A stretch of 64,000 nt of DNA. Source: Halomonas piscis (GTDB lineage Bacteria; Pseudomonadota; Gammaproteobacteria; Pseudomonadales; Halomonadaceae). The stretch lies in NCBI RefSeq assembly GCF_031886125.1, contig NZ_CP119391.1, positions 2,046,001-2,110,000 of the forward strand, in the 5' to 3' direction. How positions within the stretch are numbered: the first letter of the stretch is position 1; each line of letters starts with the position of its first letter. The translations under genes and the position numbers were made by a program. Shown in pieces: positions 56,253 to 64,000 of the stretch. The notes beneath the pieces were generated by a model. That model searched no databases, was not told the origin of the DNA, and was given only the letters and a program-made list of their open reading frames with translations.

Positions 56253-56687
56253 CTACAGCGCCATGACCAGCCCGTGGCGCACCCGCCAGACGCGCTCGGC
56301 GCGGGCTGCCACGTCCTGGTTGAACCAGCCGTTCATGTCCCGCAGGCGCCGCTCGGCCCGGGCCATGGGCACCATGCCGCAGCCGATCTCGTGGCCAATA
56401 ATAATCAGCGTTGCGGCGCCAAGGCGGGTATCAAGCGTCTCGAGCGCGGCCTGCCACTGCCGGCGCAGGGCGTCGTCGTCCGCCGACCGGGCAAGCAGCG
56501 CCTCGAGCCAGGGCAGCACGCCGCACAGCACCGTGGGCGCGTCCGTCGCGTCGGGGCCGGCAGGCTCCATCCGGCCAGCAAGGGTATCGCCGGGCGTCAG
56601 CGCCTGCCAGTCAGCATCAGGCCAGCGCTCGGCTACGGCGTCGCGCTTGCCGGCGCGGGCACCGCCGAGGAACAGCTGCACTGCCAA
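56253..56687 (-). CDS. Short, degenerate CobU-family protein
   Basis: A 144-residue protein related to CobU (usual length about 180). The C-terminal signature is well kept: IIGHEIGCGMVPM, then ERRLRDMNGWFNQDVAARAERVWRVRHGL, as in canonical CobU. The N-terminal P-loop is altered (GGARAGKRD, with Arg for Ser) and the segment with the GMP-accepting His and the RI--H motif is missing. So kinase and guanylyltransferase activity are doubtful. A fuller cobU lies three genes upstream. The gene overlaps the end of cobC by 55 bp and is the last of the cob operon. Confidence 0.82.
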   Translation of the reverse strand: MAVQLFLGGARAGKRDAVAERWPDADWQALTPGDTLAGRMEPAGPDATDAPTVLCGVLPWLEALLARSADDDALRRQWQAALETLDTRLGAATLIIIGHEIGCGMVPMARAERRLRDMNGWFNQDVAARAERVWRVRHGLVMAL

Positions 56688-57298
56688 GGGTCATCCTCCT
56701 CTGCGTTAGGCTCATACGTTAGCTGCCAGCGCCGCCCTTCGGCCTGGCCCACGGTGGCGTCCCAGAACGCCACGTTTTCAAAACGCCGGCGCAGCTCGCG
56801 AATCACTCCGCCGTGGGCCACGGCCAGCACTTTTAGCGGTGCCGAGCCGCCCACTTCGACCGCCGTCTTGGCAACTTGCGCCAGCCAGTCGTCCAGCCGG
56901 GCGCGCAGACCGGCGCCGTTTTCGCCGCCGGGGATACGCTGTTCGCCGACGCTGTCGATCCAGGCGCGGTAGTCGGGCCGATCCTTCAGCTCGTCGTAAG
57001 TCTTGCCTTCGTAGTCGCCGAAGTCGATCTCGCGCAGGCGCGGCTCGAAAGCGGGGGCCGCGCCGTTTTCTGCGGCCGCCCCGATCCACTCAAGCGTCTG
57101 GCGGCAGCGTCTCAGATCGCTTGAGTAGATCAGCGTAAAGGTTTCGCCGCCGAGGGCGATGCGCAGCCGCTCAAGGGCCGCTTCCGCCTCGGGGAAGGTG
57201 AGTTCAATATCGCGCTGGCCCTGGTAGCGTCGCTCCAGGTTCCAGGCGGTCATGCCGTGGCGAACTGCCACCAGCTCCACAGACACAGCAGCAGCCAT
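56633..57298 (-). CDS. cobC: Alpha-ribazole-5'-phosphate phosphatase (histidine phosphatase family)
   Basis: A 221-residue phosphoglycerate-mutase-like enzyme that removes phosphate in the last steps of nucleotide-loop assembly. The active site is VRHGMTAWN (residues about 13-21) with the second His in AVAHGGV; EIDFGDYEGKTYDEL is typical of this family. The start ATG (57298) lies inside the end of cobS (49-bp overlap), preceded by GGAGAGCT. Confidence 0.92.
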   Translation of the reverse strand: MAAAVSVELVAVRHGMTAWNLERRYQGQRDIELTFPEAEAALERLRIALGGETFTLIYSSDLRRCRQTLEWIGAAAENGAAPAFEPRLREIDFGDYEGKTYDELKDRPDYRAWIDSVGEQRIPGGENGAGLRARLDDWLAQVAKTAVEVGGSAPLKVLAVAHGGVIRELRRRFENVAFWDATVGQAEGRRWQLTYEPNAEEDDPWQCSCSSAVPAPASATP

Positions 57299-58017
57299 AG
57301 CTCTCCTCCTTCGATCATGGCACCGGCGAGATCCCCGGTAATGCCCCCAAACCCTCGCTTGAGCGCCCGGCGCGCGATGAGAAAATAAAGCCCCGCGGCC
57401 ACAAGCGCCGGCCACACGCCGGGCCAGACAAAGGCCAGCGCAAGCGGCGCGGCCAGCGCAAGCGCGGCGTCCCCGGCTGTCAGCGAGCGCTGCCAGGCAT
57501 GGGCCAGCCCGCTGGGCTTGGCGCAGGGAATCAGCGCAAGCGAAGCAGCGCCGAGCCAGCGCCCCAGCGCCGGCACCATAACCAGCCAGCCAAAGGGCGC
57601 CGCTTGGGCGATAAGCGCCCAGAGCAACACGCCTTTCCACGCCAGCAGGAAAAACAGCGCCAGCATGCCGAAGCTGCCCACCTGGGGGTCCTGCATGATG
57701 GCAAAGCGCCGCTCCAGCGGCTGGTTGCTGCCCAGCGCATCGGCCATGTCCATCAGCCCGTCCAGGTGCAGCCCGCCGGAAAGCCCCACCCACAGGCTGA
57801 GCAAAAAAAGCGCGGCAAGCGGCGCGGGGACAGCGGGAACCCCCTGGCTCATTAGGTAGGCGGCGAGCGCCAGCACGCCGCCCACAAGCGCGCCCACCAG
57901 CGGATAGGCGCGCACCGCCCAGCGCCTCGTCTCGGGCGTCCAGGGGCAGGCGACCGACACCGGGAGGCGGGTTAAGAACTGCAGCGCGAGTATCAGCCCA
58001 AAGGCGGCGTTTTTCAT
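57250..58017 (-). CDS. cobS: Adenosylcobinamide-GDP ribazoletransferase (cobalamin synthase)
   Basis: A 255-residue polytopic membrane enzyme joining alpha-ribazole to GDP-cobinamide. Signatures: LQFLTRLPV near the N-terminus and the Mg-binding HLDGLMDMADAL (about 98-109), followed by MQDPQVGSFG. The start ATG overlaps the cobU stop by four bases. C-terminal RGFGGITGDLAGAMIEGGEL is typical. Confidence 0.96.
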   Translation of the reverse strand: MKNAAFGLILALQFLTRLPVSVACPWTPETRRWAVRAYPLVGALVGGVLALAAYLMSQGVPAVPAPLAALFLLSLWVGLSGGLHLDGLMDMADALGSNQPLERRFAIMQDPQVGSFGMLALFFLLAWKGVLLWALIAQAAPFGWLVMVPALGRWLGAASLALIPCAKPSGLAHAWQRSLTAGDAALALAAPLALAFVWPGVWPALVAAGLYFLIARRALKRGFGGITGDLAGAMIEGGELWLLLCLWSWWQFATA

Positions 58018-58595
58018 CGGCGTGCGTCCCCCCGATCCCTCATGCTCGCCGGCTTCCACTCAAGGGGCTGCCCGGCAGCCACTTCCAGTACCGAGTCGGC
58101 GCGGCGGGCCACCAGCCGGTGCGCCCGCTGCAAAAACGCCACGTAGCGCCAGGTCTCAGCGTCGTCGGACAGCAGCGCTTCGTTGAGGTCGTTGGAGACG
58201 ATCGCCAGCGTCATGCCGCGCCGGCGCGCGGCGTTCAGGCACTCCCCCAGATCCGCCAGCGCCTGGTCGGGCGTCACCGGCTCGGCCATAAACGGCCTGG
58301 CCGGCGGCTGGGGGTAGAGCACCTGGCTTGCCCACAGCGTCAAACAGTCCAGCAGCGCCGCGCCGCCGTCGGGCACCCGGGCTATCGCCGGGGCCAGCGC
58401 CAGCGGTGCCTCCAGCGTTACCCAGCTCAGCCCCCGGGAGGCGCGGTGGCGGGCAATGCGCGTGGCCATCTCGGCGTCGCTCGCGTTCGCCGTGGCAATG
58501 TAATAAGGCGCTGTGGCGCCGGCGGCCTTGCGCACTTCGGCCTCGGCCACTGCGCTTTTCCCCGAGCGGGCCCCGCCGCTAATAAAGACTATCAT
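58014..58595 (-). CDS. cobU: Adenosylcobinamide kinase / guanylyltransferase
   Basis: A 193-residue enzyme that phosphorylates adenosylcobinamide and transfers GMP to it. P-loop GGARSGKS (about 7-14), the RIARHRASRGLSW segment holding the likely guanylylated His, and LLDCLTLW are present. The late motif reads VSNDLNEALLSDDAETWRYVAFLQRAHR, less canonical than EVG-GIVP, a piece that is better kept in the short paralogue at 56253-56687. GAGG precedes ATG 58595; the start lies inside the end of the decarboxylase gene. Confidence 0.88.
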   Translation of the reverse strand: MIVFISGGARSGKSAVAEAEVRKAAGATAPYYIATANASDAEMATRIARHRASRGLSWVTLEAPLALAPAIARVPDGGAALLDCLTLWASQVLYPQPPARPFMAEPVTPDQALADLGECLNAARRRGMTLAIVSNDLNEALLSDDAETWRYVAFLQRAHRLVARRADSVLEVAAGQPLEWKPASMRDRGDARR

Positions 58596-59664
58596 CGAGC
58601 ACCTCGAGCAGCCGGTTGTTGGCCGCCCTGTCGCGCAGGGCAAGACGCAGCCAGCGGCCGTCAAGCCCGGCAAAGCCGTGGGTATGGCGGGCGAGAATAC
58701 CGCCGCGCAGCAGCCGCGCCAGCAGCGCCTCGGCGTCCAGCCCTCGCCGGCGGGCGTCACCGCCAGGGCGCAGCAGAAAAAAGCACGTCTCGCCGGGCAC
58801 GACCTCAAGCCCTCGGCCTGCAAGCGCCCGGTGCATGCGCGGGCGCTCTTCGGCGAGCCAGGCGTGGGTGCGTTCGGCAAAGCCCTTATCGGCCAAAAGC
58901 GGCGCCACCAGCCCCGCCGCCAGCCGGTTGACGCTCCAGGGCGGCTGGCGGCGCGCCATGGCGGCAATCACGTCAGCGCTTGCCAGGGCGTAGCCCAGCC
59001 TGAGCCCGGGCAGGGTATAGAACTTGGTCATCGAGCGCAGCAGAACCAGGTTGGAATGCCCGGCAAGCCTTGCCGGCAGCGCCTGAGCGTCTTCGGCCGC
59101 GGTGGTCAGATCAATAAAGGCTTCGTCCACCACCACGCGGCAGCCCGCCGCCGCGGCCCGAGCCAGCAGCGTCTCTACCCTGGCAAGCGGCAGCAGCCGG
59201 CCGTCGGGATTGTTGGGCCGGCAGAGAAAGACCGCGTCGAGGCCGTCGAGGGAATCGTCCGGGTCAAGCTTGCACACCCTGGCACCCACGCCGCTCAGGG
59301 CACGGGCGTACTCGTTGAAGGTGGGAGTCACAATCCCCGCGCGGCCGCCGGCGCACAGCCCCGCGGCGAGAAAAATCGCCTCGCCGCCGCCGTTGGTGAC
59401 CAGTATCTGATCGGCGCTCACGCCGTGATGGCCGGCAACGGCCGTACGGGCCTCGACGTAGTCCACGTCCGGATAGCGGGAAAGCTCGCTTGCCTGTCGC
59501 CCCAGCCAGGCCAGCACCCACCCGGGCGGCCCCAGCGGGTTCAGGTTGGCGCTGAAGTCCTCAAGGGGATGATCCGGCGGCAGGCCGAAGCGCTCGAGCA
59601 GCGCCGCTGCCTGCCCGCCGTGGCGGGGCCACTGGCCAGCTGTTTTCCGAATGCTTGGCTCCAT
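58579..59664 (-). CDS. cobD: L-threonine-O-3-phosphate decarboxylase
   Basis: A 361-residue class I/II PLP aminotransferase-fold enzyme that makes (R)-1-aminopropan-2-ol phosphate for the cobinamide side chain. The N-terminal DFSANLNPLGPP is typical; the PLP Lys is in RSMTKFYTLPGLRLGYA; NNPDGRLLP is the Asn-Pro motif. The start shares a base with the cbiB stop (TAATG) and has GGAGG nine bases upstream. Known as CobD in Salmonella and CobC in Pseudomonas. Confidence 0.93.
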   Translation of the reverse strand: MEPSIRKTAGQWPRHGGQAAALLERFGLPPDHPLEDFSANLNPLGPPGWVLAWLGRQASELSRYPDVDYVEARTAVAGHHGVSADQILVTNGGGEAIFLAAGLCAGGRAGIVTPTFNEYARALSGVGARVCKLDPDDSLDGLDAVFLCRPNNPDGRLLPLARVETLLARAAAAGCRVVVDEAFIDLTTAAEDAQALPARLAGHSNLVLLRSMTKFYTLPGLRLGYALASADVIAAMARRQPPWSVNRLAAGLVAPLLADKGFAERTHAWLAEERPRMHRALAGRGLEVVPGETCFFLLRPGGDARRRGLDAEALLARLLRGGILARHTHGFAGLDGRWLRLALRDRAANNRLLEVLDDSLY

Positions 59665-60629
59665 TAGCCGACACCTCCCGTTTTCATCAGCCACGCTGCC
59701 GCGACAGTCACCCCCGCCGCCAGCGCAAAACACCGCCCCCAGGCGGCGTGCATCAGGGCGATGGCTCGGCGAACATGGTCGGGGCCGGGCGTTTCTCGCG
59801 GCTTGCCCAGAGTAGCGCCTTGGGACACCACGCCCTGGTAGGAGCTCGCCCCGCCAAGCGCAACGCCCAGCCGGTAAGCCACCGCGGCCTCGGGCCAGCC
59901 GGCGTTGGGGCTTGCGTGCTTGGGCGCATCCGCGCAAGCGCCCTGCCAGGCGCCGCGATGGCCAAGGCAAAAGCACAGCGCGGTCATCCTCGCCGGCAGC
60001 CAGTTGACGGCGTCGTCGAGCCTCGCGGCGGCTCGGCCGAAATGCTCGTGGCGCGGGGTGCGGTAGCCGATCATCGAGTCCAGGGTGTTGACCGCCTTGT
60101 AGGCCAGCGCCAGCGGCGCGCCGCCCAAAAGCGCAAACAGCAGCGGCGCGACGATACCGTCCGAGGTGTTTTCCGCCACGGTTTCTACCGCGCCCCGGGC
60201 AATGCCGGCCTCGTCGAGCGCTTGGGTATCGCGCCCGACTACCCTGCCAAGCGCCGTTCGCGCGGCGGGCAAGTCGCCATTTGCCAGGGGCGCCGCCACG
60301 GCGCGGCCGGCATCGCCAAGGCCTTTGATGGCAATCGCCGTCGAGACCAGCCACAGCTCGGCGGCAAGCCCCAGCCAGGGGTGAATCGTCTCAAGCCCGC
60401 GGCACGCCAGCCATGTCGCTACAAAAGTGCCGACAACGGTGATCAGCACGGTGGCCAGGCCGCCCAGCCGGCGGGCCCGGGCGGCGCCGCGGTTGAGCCA
60501 GGCTTCCAGCGCGCCGATGAGCCGGCCCATCAGCACCACCGGATGCGGGATACGGCGCGGGTCGCCCACGGCGAGATCCACCGCCACGGCGGCGGCCACC
60601 AGTGTGGCAAGCCTGATACCCGGCGTCAT
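59664..60629 (-). CDS. cbiB: Adenosylcobinamide-phosphate synthase
   Basis: A 321-residue membrane protein (CbiB/CobD) that attaches aminopropanol (phosphate) to adenosylcobyric acid. The N-terminal DLAVGDPRRIPHPVVLMGRLI is the family signature, with AENTSDGIVAPLLFALLGGAPLALAYKAVNTLDSMIGY in the middle. Overlaps cbiZ by ATGA. Its presence next to CbiZ fits the salvage route in which CbiZ yields cobyric acid. Confidence 0.95.
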   Translation of the reverse strand: MTPGIRLATLVAAAVAVDLAVGDPRRIPHPVVLMGRLIGALEAWLNRGAARARRLGGLATVLITVVGTFVATWLACRGLETIHPWLGLAAELWLVSTAIAIKGLGDAGRAVAAPLANGDLPAARTALGRVVGRDTQALDEAGIARGAVETVAENTSDGIVAPLLFALLGGAPLALAYKAVNTLDSMIGYRTPRHEHFGRAAARLDDAVNWLPARMTALCFCLGHRGAWQGACADAPKHASPNAGWPEAAVAYRLGVALGGASSYQGVVSQGATLGKPRETPGPDHVRRAIALMHAAWGRCFALAAGVTVAAAWLMKTGGVG

Positions 60630-61345
60630 GAGCAGTGCTCCGTACCGCCCCTGAGCGAATCGCGCACGGCGCGGTAGACCGTGCGGCCAACGGCGCGACC
60701 AAGCTCGGTGCCGGAGCCGGCGTAGGGCGTGGGCGCGCCGCGCTGGGTGGCAGCAACGCTCACGCAGTCGGTTGACGTGCCGGTGGCCGGCGTGCGGCTG
60801 CCGGCATCCACAACGCGTTCATCGCTCAGCGCCGCGACCTTGGCCTCGGTGATGGACAGGCAGGCGTTGACCATGGCCCCCGGCGTCAGACAGGCGTCGA
60901 CAAACACAAAAACGTTGATCGTGCCGGCCCCCGGCCCGGGGTCGGCGCTCTCGGCGGTAATGTCAACAGCGTTGCCGCTGCCCGCGGTGGCAAGCGTCAG
61001 CACGGCGCGCTCCCGCCTGCCAAGCGGGGCGCTGTGAAGCGCGGCGCGCTTGAGCTTGACCGCGGTCATCATCGCGATGGCCGCGGCCGGGTCAACGTCG
61101 CGCTGGCCCAGCCAGCGGTCAAGATCGGCACTCGGCATGCGGCCGGCGTAGTGCTTGTCCACGTAGAAGTTGCAGAAGTGCTGCGCGGTGCCAAAGCCGC
61201 CGCCCACCAGCGCGGAACTCAGGGTAGCGAGCGGGGCGTTGGCCCGCAGGTGAATACAGCCGCGCGTAAAACGCCCCCGGAGCCCGGCGCTGAAGGCCAG
61301 CGGTCGGACGGTCGGACTTGCGCCATGGCCAGCCCTGGGAATCAC
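60626..61345 (-). CDS. cbiZ: Adenosylcobinamide amidohydrolase
   Basis: A 239-residue CbiZ-family enzyme that removes the aminopropanol side chain from (adenosyl)cobinamide or pseudocobalamin to give cobyric acid. Visible signatures: NAPLATLSSALVGGGFG, then TATGTSTDCVSVAA-type segment (TGTSTDCVSVAATQRG) and YAGSGTELGRAVGRTVY. The start is GTG at 61345, overlapping the cobT stop. Known mainly from archaea and some bacteria, where it allows remodelling of foreign cobamides. Confidence 0.94.
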   Translation of the reverse strand: MIPRAGHGASPTVRPLAFSAGLRGRFTRGCIHLRANAPLATLSSALVGGGFGTAQHFCNFYVDKHYAGRMPSADLDRWLGQRDVDPAAAIAMMTAVKLKRAALHSAPLGRRERAVLTLATAGSGNAVDITAESADPGPGAGTINVFVFVDACLTPGAMVNACLSITEAKVAALSDERVVDAGSRTPATGTSTDCVSVAATQRGAPTPYAGSGTELGRAVGRTVYRAVRDSLRGGTEHCS

Positions 61346-62415
61346 GAGCGGGTGTCGTCCACGCCGGCGTCGCCGAAGGTCGCCATTTCCGCGAGCATGG
61401 CGCAGGCGGCCTTTAGCAGCGGGAACGCCAGGGCCGCACCGGTGCCCTCCCCCAGGCGCATGCCCAACGCCAGCAGCGGTTCGGCGTGCAGCACCTCAAG
61501 GGCAACTTCGTGGCCGGGCTCGGCGCTGCGGTGGCCAAAGATCAGGTAGCCGCGAACCTCGGGGCAGAGCCTGTCGGCAAGCAGCGCAGCCACGGTGGCA
61601 ATAAAGCCGTCGACCACGCAGGGCACGCCCCGCGCCGCGCCGGCGATATAGGCGCCGGCCATGGCGCCGATCTCCAGCCCGCCCACGCTTGCCAGCACGT
61701 CAAGCGGGCTGCCGGCATCAGTCGGGCGGGCTTCAATGGCGCGCTCGATCACGCTGATCTTGTGCGCCAGCTTCGCCTGGTCGATGCCGGTCCCGGTGCC
61801 TACCAGCCGCGCCGCCGGCTGGCCGGACAGCACCGCGAGCACCGCGCTTGCCGCTGTGGTGTTGGCGATGCCCATGTCGCCCACGATCAGGCAGCGGCAG
61901 CCGGCATCCAGCGCGCGCTCGGCGGCGTCAACGCCGACGTTCAGAGAGGCGGCGGCGTCCTCCCGGCTCATGGCCGGGCCGCGGAGCATGCTGGCCGTCC
62001 CCCGACGCACCCTGGCGTTGACCACGCCCGGCGCCTCCACGTCGCCCGCCACGCCGACATTGACCACTTCAAGACGCGCGTTGATCTGGGCGGCAAAGGC
62101 GTTGATGGCCGCGCCGCCGGCGGCAAAGTTGGCGACCATCTGCGCGGTGACGTCCTGGCCAAAGGCGGAAACGCCCTCGGCGGCCACGCCGTGATCGGCG
62201 GCGAACACAATACAGGCCGGCGGGCTCACCTCGGGTTTGGCCCGGCCGGTGATTTCACCCAGCTGTACGGCCAGCGCCTCCAGATCGCCGAGGCTGCCCG
62301 GCGGCTTGGTCAGGGTATCCAGATAGGCGCGGACGGCGTCTCCGACCTTGCGCTCAACGGGGCGAACGCGCGCGGCCAGCGCTCTGAACGCGGGCGCGGC
62401 GGATAAAGGGGGCAT
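61342..62415 (-). CDS. cobT: Nicotinate-nucleotide-dimethylbenzimidazole phosphoribosyltransferase
   Basis: Makes alpha-ribazole phosphate from a lower-ligand base and nicotinate mononucleotide. From ATG 62415 (GGAG six bases upstream) it has 357 residues, as in Salmonella CobT. Motifs: LTKPPGSLGDLEALAVQL, FAADHGVAAEGVSAF, GDMGIANTTAASAVLAVL and the C-terminal FGHRSAEPGHE with the catalytic Glu region. It begins the eight-gene cob operon; no riboswitch is visible upstream. Confidence 0.96.
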   Translation of the reverse strand: MPPLSAAPAFRALAARVRPVERKVGDAVRAYLDTLTKPPGSLGDLEALAVQLGEITGRAKPEVSPPACIVFAADHGVAAEGVSAFGQDVTAQMVANFAAGGAAINAFAAQINARLEVVNVGVAGDVEAPGVVNARVRRGTASMLRGPAMSREDAAASLNVGVDAAERALDAGCRCLIVGDMGIANTTAASAVLAVLSGQPAARLVGTGTGIDQAKLAHKISVIERAIEARPTDAGSPLDVLASVGGLEIGAMAGAYIAGAARGVPCVVDGFIATVAALLADRLCPEVRGYLIFGHRSAEPGHEVALEVLHAEPLLALGMRLGEGTGAALAFPLLKAACAMLAEMATFGDAGVDDTRS

Positions 62416-62623
62416 AGCGTGCTCCGGGCAGGCAAGAAAACGGCGCTCAGCATAGCAAAGCCGGCAGTCCCTCACCTAGCCCGGCAAGCCTTGACTCTTT
62501 TCCCGCAATATCCCAGCTTATTAGCGAGCGGAGCCTAACTACCCGATGATAAACGACAATGACAAACGTCCTGCTTGCCGCTGACTCCGCCGGCCGGCGG
62601 GCCAACCAGGAAAGAAACCTGCC

Positions 62624-63958
62624 ATGAAGAAACGCCCCTCTGACGACGCCAGGACCCGCGGCATCCACGAGCTTTATGCCGAAGACCCCGAAGCGGCCGA
62701 CAGGCAGCTATGGGATCGCGAGGTCGATCCCACCAGCCGCCGCGGCTTTTTGAAGCGCTCAAGCCTGCTGGCCATGGCCGCCGCGGTGGGCGGCTCTATT
62801 CCCTTTGCCGACCGCATGCCCGGCGGCCTGATTCCGGCAGCGCTGGCCCAGAGCGACGAGTCGTTCGAGCTGGAAGGCAAGGACGGCCTGACCGTGCTCA
62901 ACGACCGGCCGATCAACGCCGAAACGCCGCCCCACCTGCTTGACGACGACGTCACGCCGGCCAGGCACATGTTCGTGCGCAACAACGGTATCCCCCCGGC
63001 CATTGAGGATATCGACGCCGACAGCTGGGAGCTCGAAATCGGTGGCGAATCGTGCGAAAACCCGCAAAGCTTTACCATTGCCGAGCTCAAGGAGCGTTTC
63101 GAACACCATACCTATCAGCTCACCGTGGAATGCGGCGGCAACGGCCGCCACGAATACGTGCCCTCGGCCAGCGGCAACCAGTGGACCACCGGCGCGGTCG
63201 CCTGCCCGACCTTCACCGGCGTACGCCTGCGCGACGTGCTGGAAGCCTGCGGCATCGCCGACGACGCCGTTTATACCGGCTACTACGGCGCCGACAGCCA
63301 CGCCAGCGGCGATCCCGACCGCGATCCCATTTCCCGAGGCGTGCCCATCGACAAGGCGCTGGAAGACGAGTCGCTGATCGCCTGGGCGATGAACGGCGAG
63401 GACATCCCCTACCTCAACGGCTACCCGCTGCGCGTGGTCTGCGGCGGCTGGCCGGGGTCGGTGTCCGGCAAGTGGCTCAAGCGCATCGTGATTCGCAACC
63501 AGAAGCACGACGGCACCAAGATGGCGCCGCCCTCCTACAGCGTCCCCAAGCACCCGGTGGCGCCGGGCAGCGAAGTGCCGGACGAGGACTTCGTCACCAT
63601 TCACTCGATGCCGGTGAAATCGCTGGTGACCTTCCCCGAATCCGGCACCGAGCAGTCGCTCGACGACCCGATGACGGTACGCGGCCACGCCTGGGCCGGC
63701 GACCTGAGCGTCAAGGAGGTGCATGTCTCCATCGACTTCGGCGCCACCTGGCAAAAGGCCGAACTGAAGGATGCGCCCAACCGCCTGGCCTGGCAGCGCT
63801 GGACCGCCTCGGTGGAGTTTCCCGAACAGGGCTATTTTGAAATCTGGGCCAGGGCCACCGACGAGAACGGACGCTCCCAGCCGATGGTCGTCCCCGGCTG
63901 GAACCCCAAGGGCTATCTCAACAACGCCTGCCATCGCATCGCGGTCCAGGTGGCCTAG
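62624..63958 (+). CDS. soxC: Sulfite dehydrogenase molybdopterin subunit (SoxC/SorA-like)
   Basis: A 444-residue sulfite-oxidase-family protein with a Tat signal (SRRGFLKRSS, residues 38-47) and cleavage near AALAQS, so it folds with its cofactor and acts in the periplasm. The Mo-binding Cys is C170 in VECGGNGR. A dimerisation domain (Mo-co_dimer) fills residues about 300-444. It oxidises sulfite to sulfate, passing electrons to a cytochrome c. The N-terminus before RR is unusually long (about 37 residues). Divergent from the cob operon. Confidence 0.93.
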   Translation: MKKRPSDDARTRGIHELYAEDPEAADRQLWDREVDPTSRRGFLKRSSLLAMAAAVGGSIPFADRMPGGLIPAALAQSDESFELEGKDGLTVLNDRPINAETPPHLLDDDVTPARHMFVRNNGIPPAIEDIDADSWELEIGGESCENPQSFTIAELKERFEHHTYQLTVECGGNGRHEYVPSASGNQWTTGAVACPTFTGVRLRDVLEACGIADDAVYTGYYGADSHASGDPDRDPISRGVPIDKALEDESLIAWAMNGEDIPYLNGYPLRVVCGGWPGSVSGKWLKRIVIRNQKHDGTKMAPPSYSVPKHPVAPGSEVPDEDFVTIHSMPVKSLVTFPESGTEQSLDDPMTVRGHAWAGDLSVKEVHVSIDFGATWQKAELKDAPNRLAWQRWTASVEFPEQGYFEIWARATDENGRSQPMVVPGWNPKGYLNNACHRIAVQVA

Positions 63959-63967
63959 GAGGCTTTT

Positions 63968-64000
63968 ATGCGTGTCTTATCGTGTTGGCGCAAGGCGGCG
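63968..64000 (+). CDS. Start of the next gene, probably the cytochrome subunit of sulfite dehydrogenase (partial)
   Basis: Eleven codons (MRVLSCWRKAA) begin five bases after an ideal AGGAGG that overlaps the end of the sulfite dehydrogenase gene. The basic N-terminus fits the start of a signal peptide. In SoxCD and SorAB the partner is a c-type cytochrome; here that is inference from position only. Confidence 0.55.
   Translation, partial: MRVLSCWRKAA

Noticed and set aside
62416..62623. A second cobalamin riboswitch before cobT
   Set aside because: None of the conserved blocks (GCCACTG, B12 box, CTGCCCCCGC) is present on the minus strand.

Overview
The window is GC-rich chromosomal DNA from a gammaproteobacterium. 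Na+-translocating NADH:quinone reductase, a long-form GAPDH, an alanine-zipper lipoprotein and a rodA/mrdA/mltB/rlpA/dacA/lipB cluster together suggest a salt-adapted Halomonadaceae member (Halomonas-like). This is inference from gene content; no rRNA or tRNA is present to confirm it.

Layout. 1-2350: an IS5-family element sits inside an IS4-family element, which itself sits in the loop of a transcription terminator; all ends and target duplications are visible. 2373-8804 (-): nqrABCDEF operon with the maturation gene nqrM behind a terminator. 9081-14216: gap (-) divergent from mfd (+). 14235-16677: two L,D-transpeptidases flank an Lpp-type lipoprotein. 16729-18426: an unknown helical protein whose upstream region carries an ISAs1-family element. 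18542-22623: topA (-) and lipA (+). 22708-33258 (-): proA-nadD-rsfS-rlmH-mrdA-rodA-mltB-rlpA-dacA-ybeD-lipB, covering cell elongation, peptidoglycan remodelling, NAD and lipoate synthesis. 33396-35089 (+): two overlapping genes for membrane proteins with degenerate GGDEF domains. 35119-37790 (-): LysE-type exporter, ubiX, mpl. 37944-46747 (+): glutaredoxin-like protein, a peptide ABC importer, a LysR regulator and prolidase PepQ. 47022-49003: azurin, REP-like repeats and a CynX-type MFS transporter.

49119-62415 (-) is a cobalamin region. A clear cobalamin riboswitch (about 55985-56200) precedes btuB-btuF-btuC-btuD. Upstream, an overlapping operon cobT-cbiZ-cbiB-cobD-cobU-cobS-cobC plus a second, degenerate cobU encodes salvage and nucleotide-loop assembly. 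The only corrin-side gene is a cobQ whose glutaminase domain is missing in frame. The set fits uptake of cobamides or cobinamide, CbiZ cleavage to cobyric acid and re-synthesis, rather than de novo corrin synthesis. The window ends in a sulfite dehydrogenase (soxC-like) gene and the start of its partner.

Most notable for follow-up: the GATase-less CobQ, the paired CobU proteins, the dead-GGDEF membrane pair, the Lpp/L,D-transpeptidase island and the nested insertion sequences in a terminator. Most of the rest is ordinary core genome. Start codons were chosen by ribosome binding site and family length; several differ from the longest possible frame.
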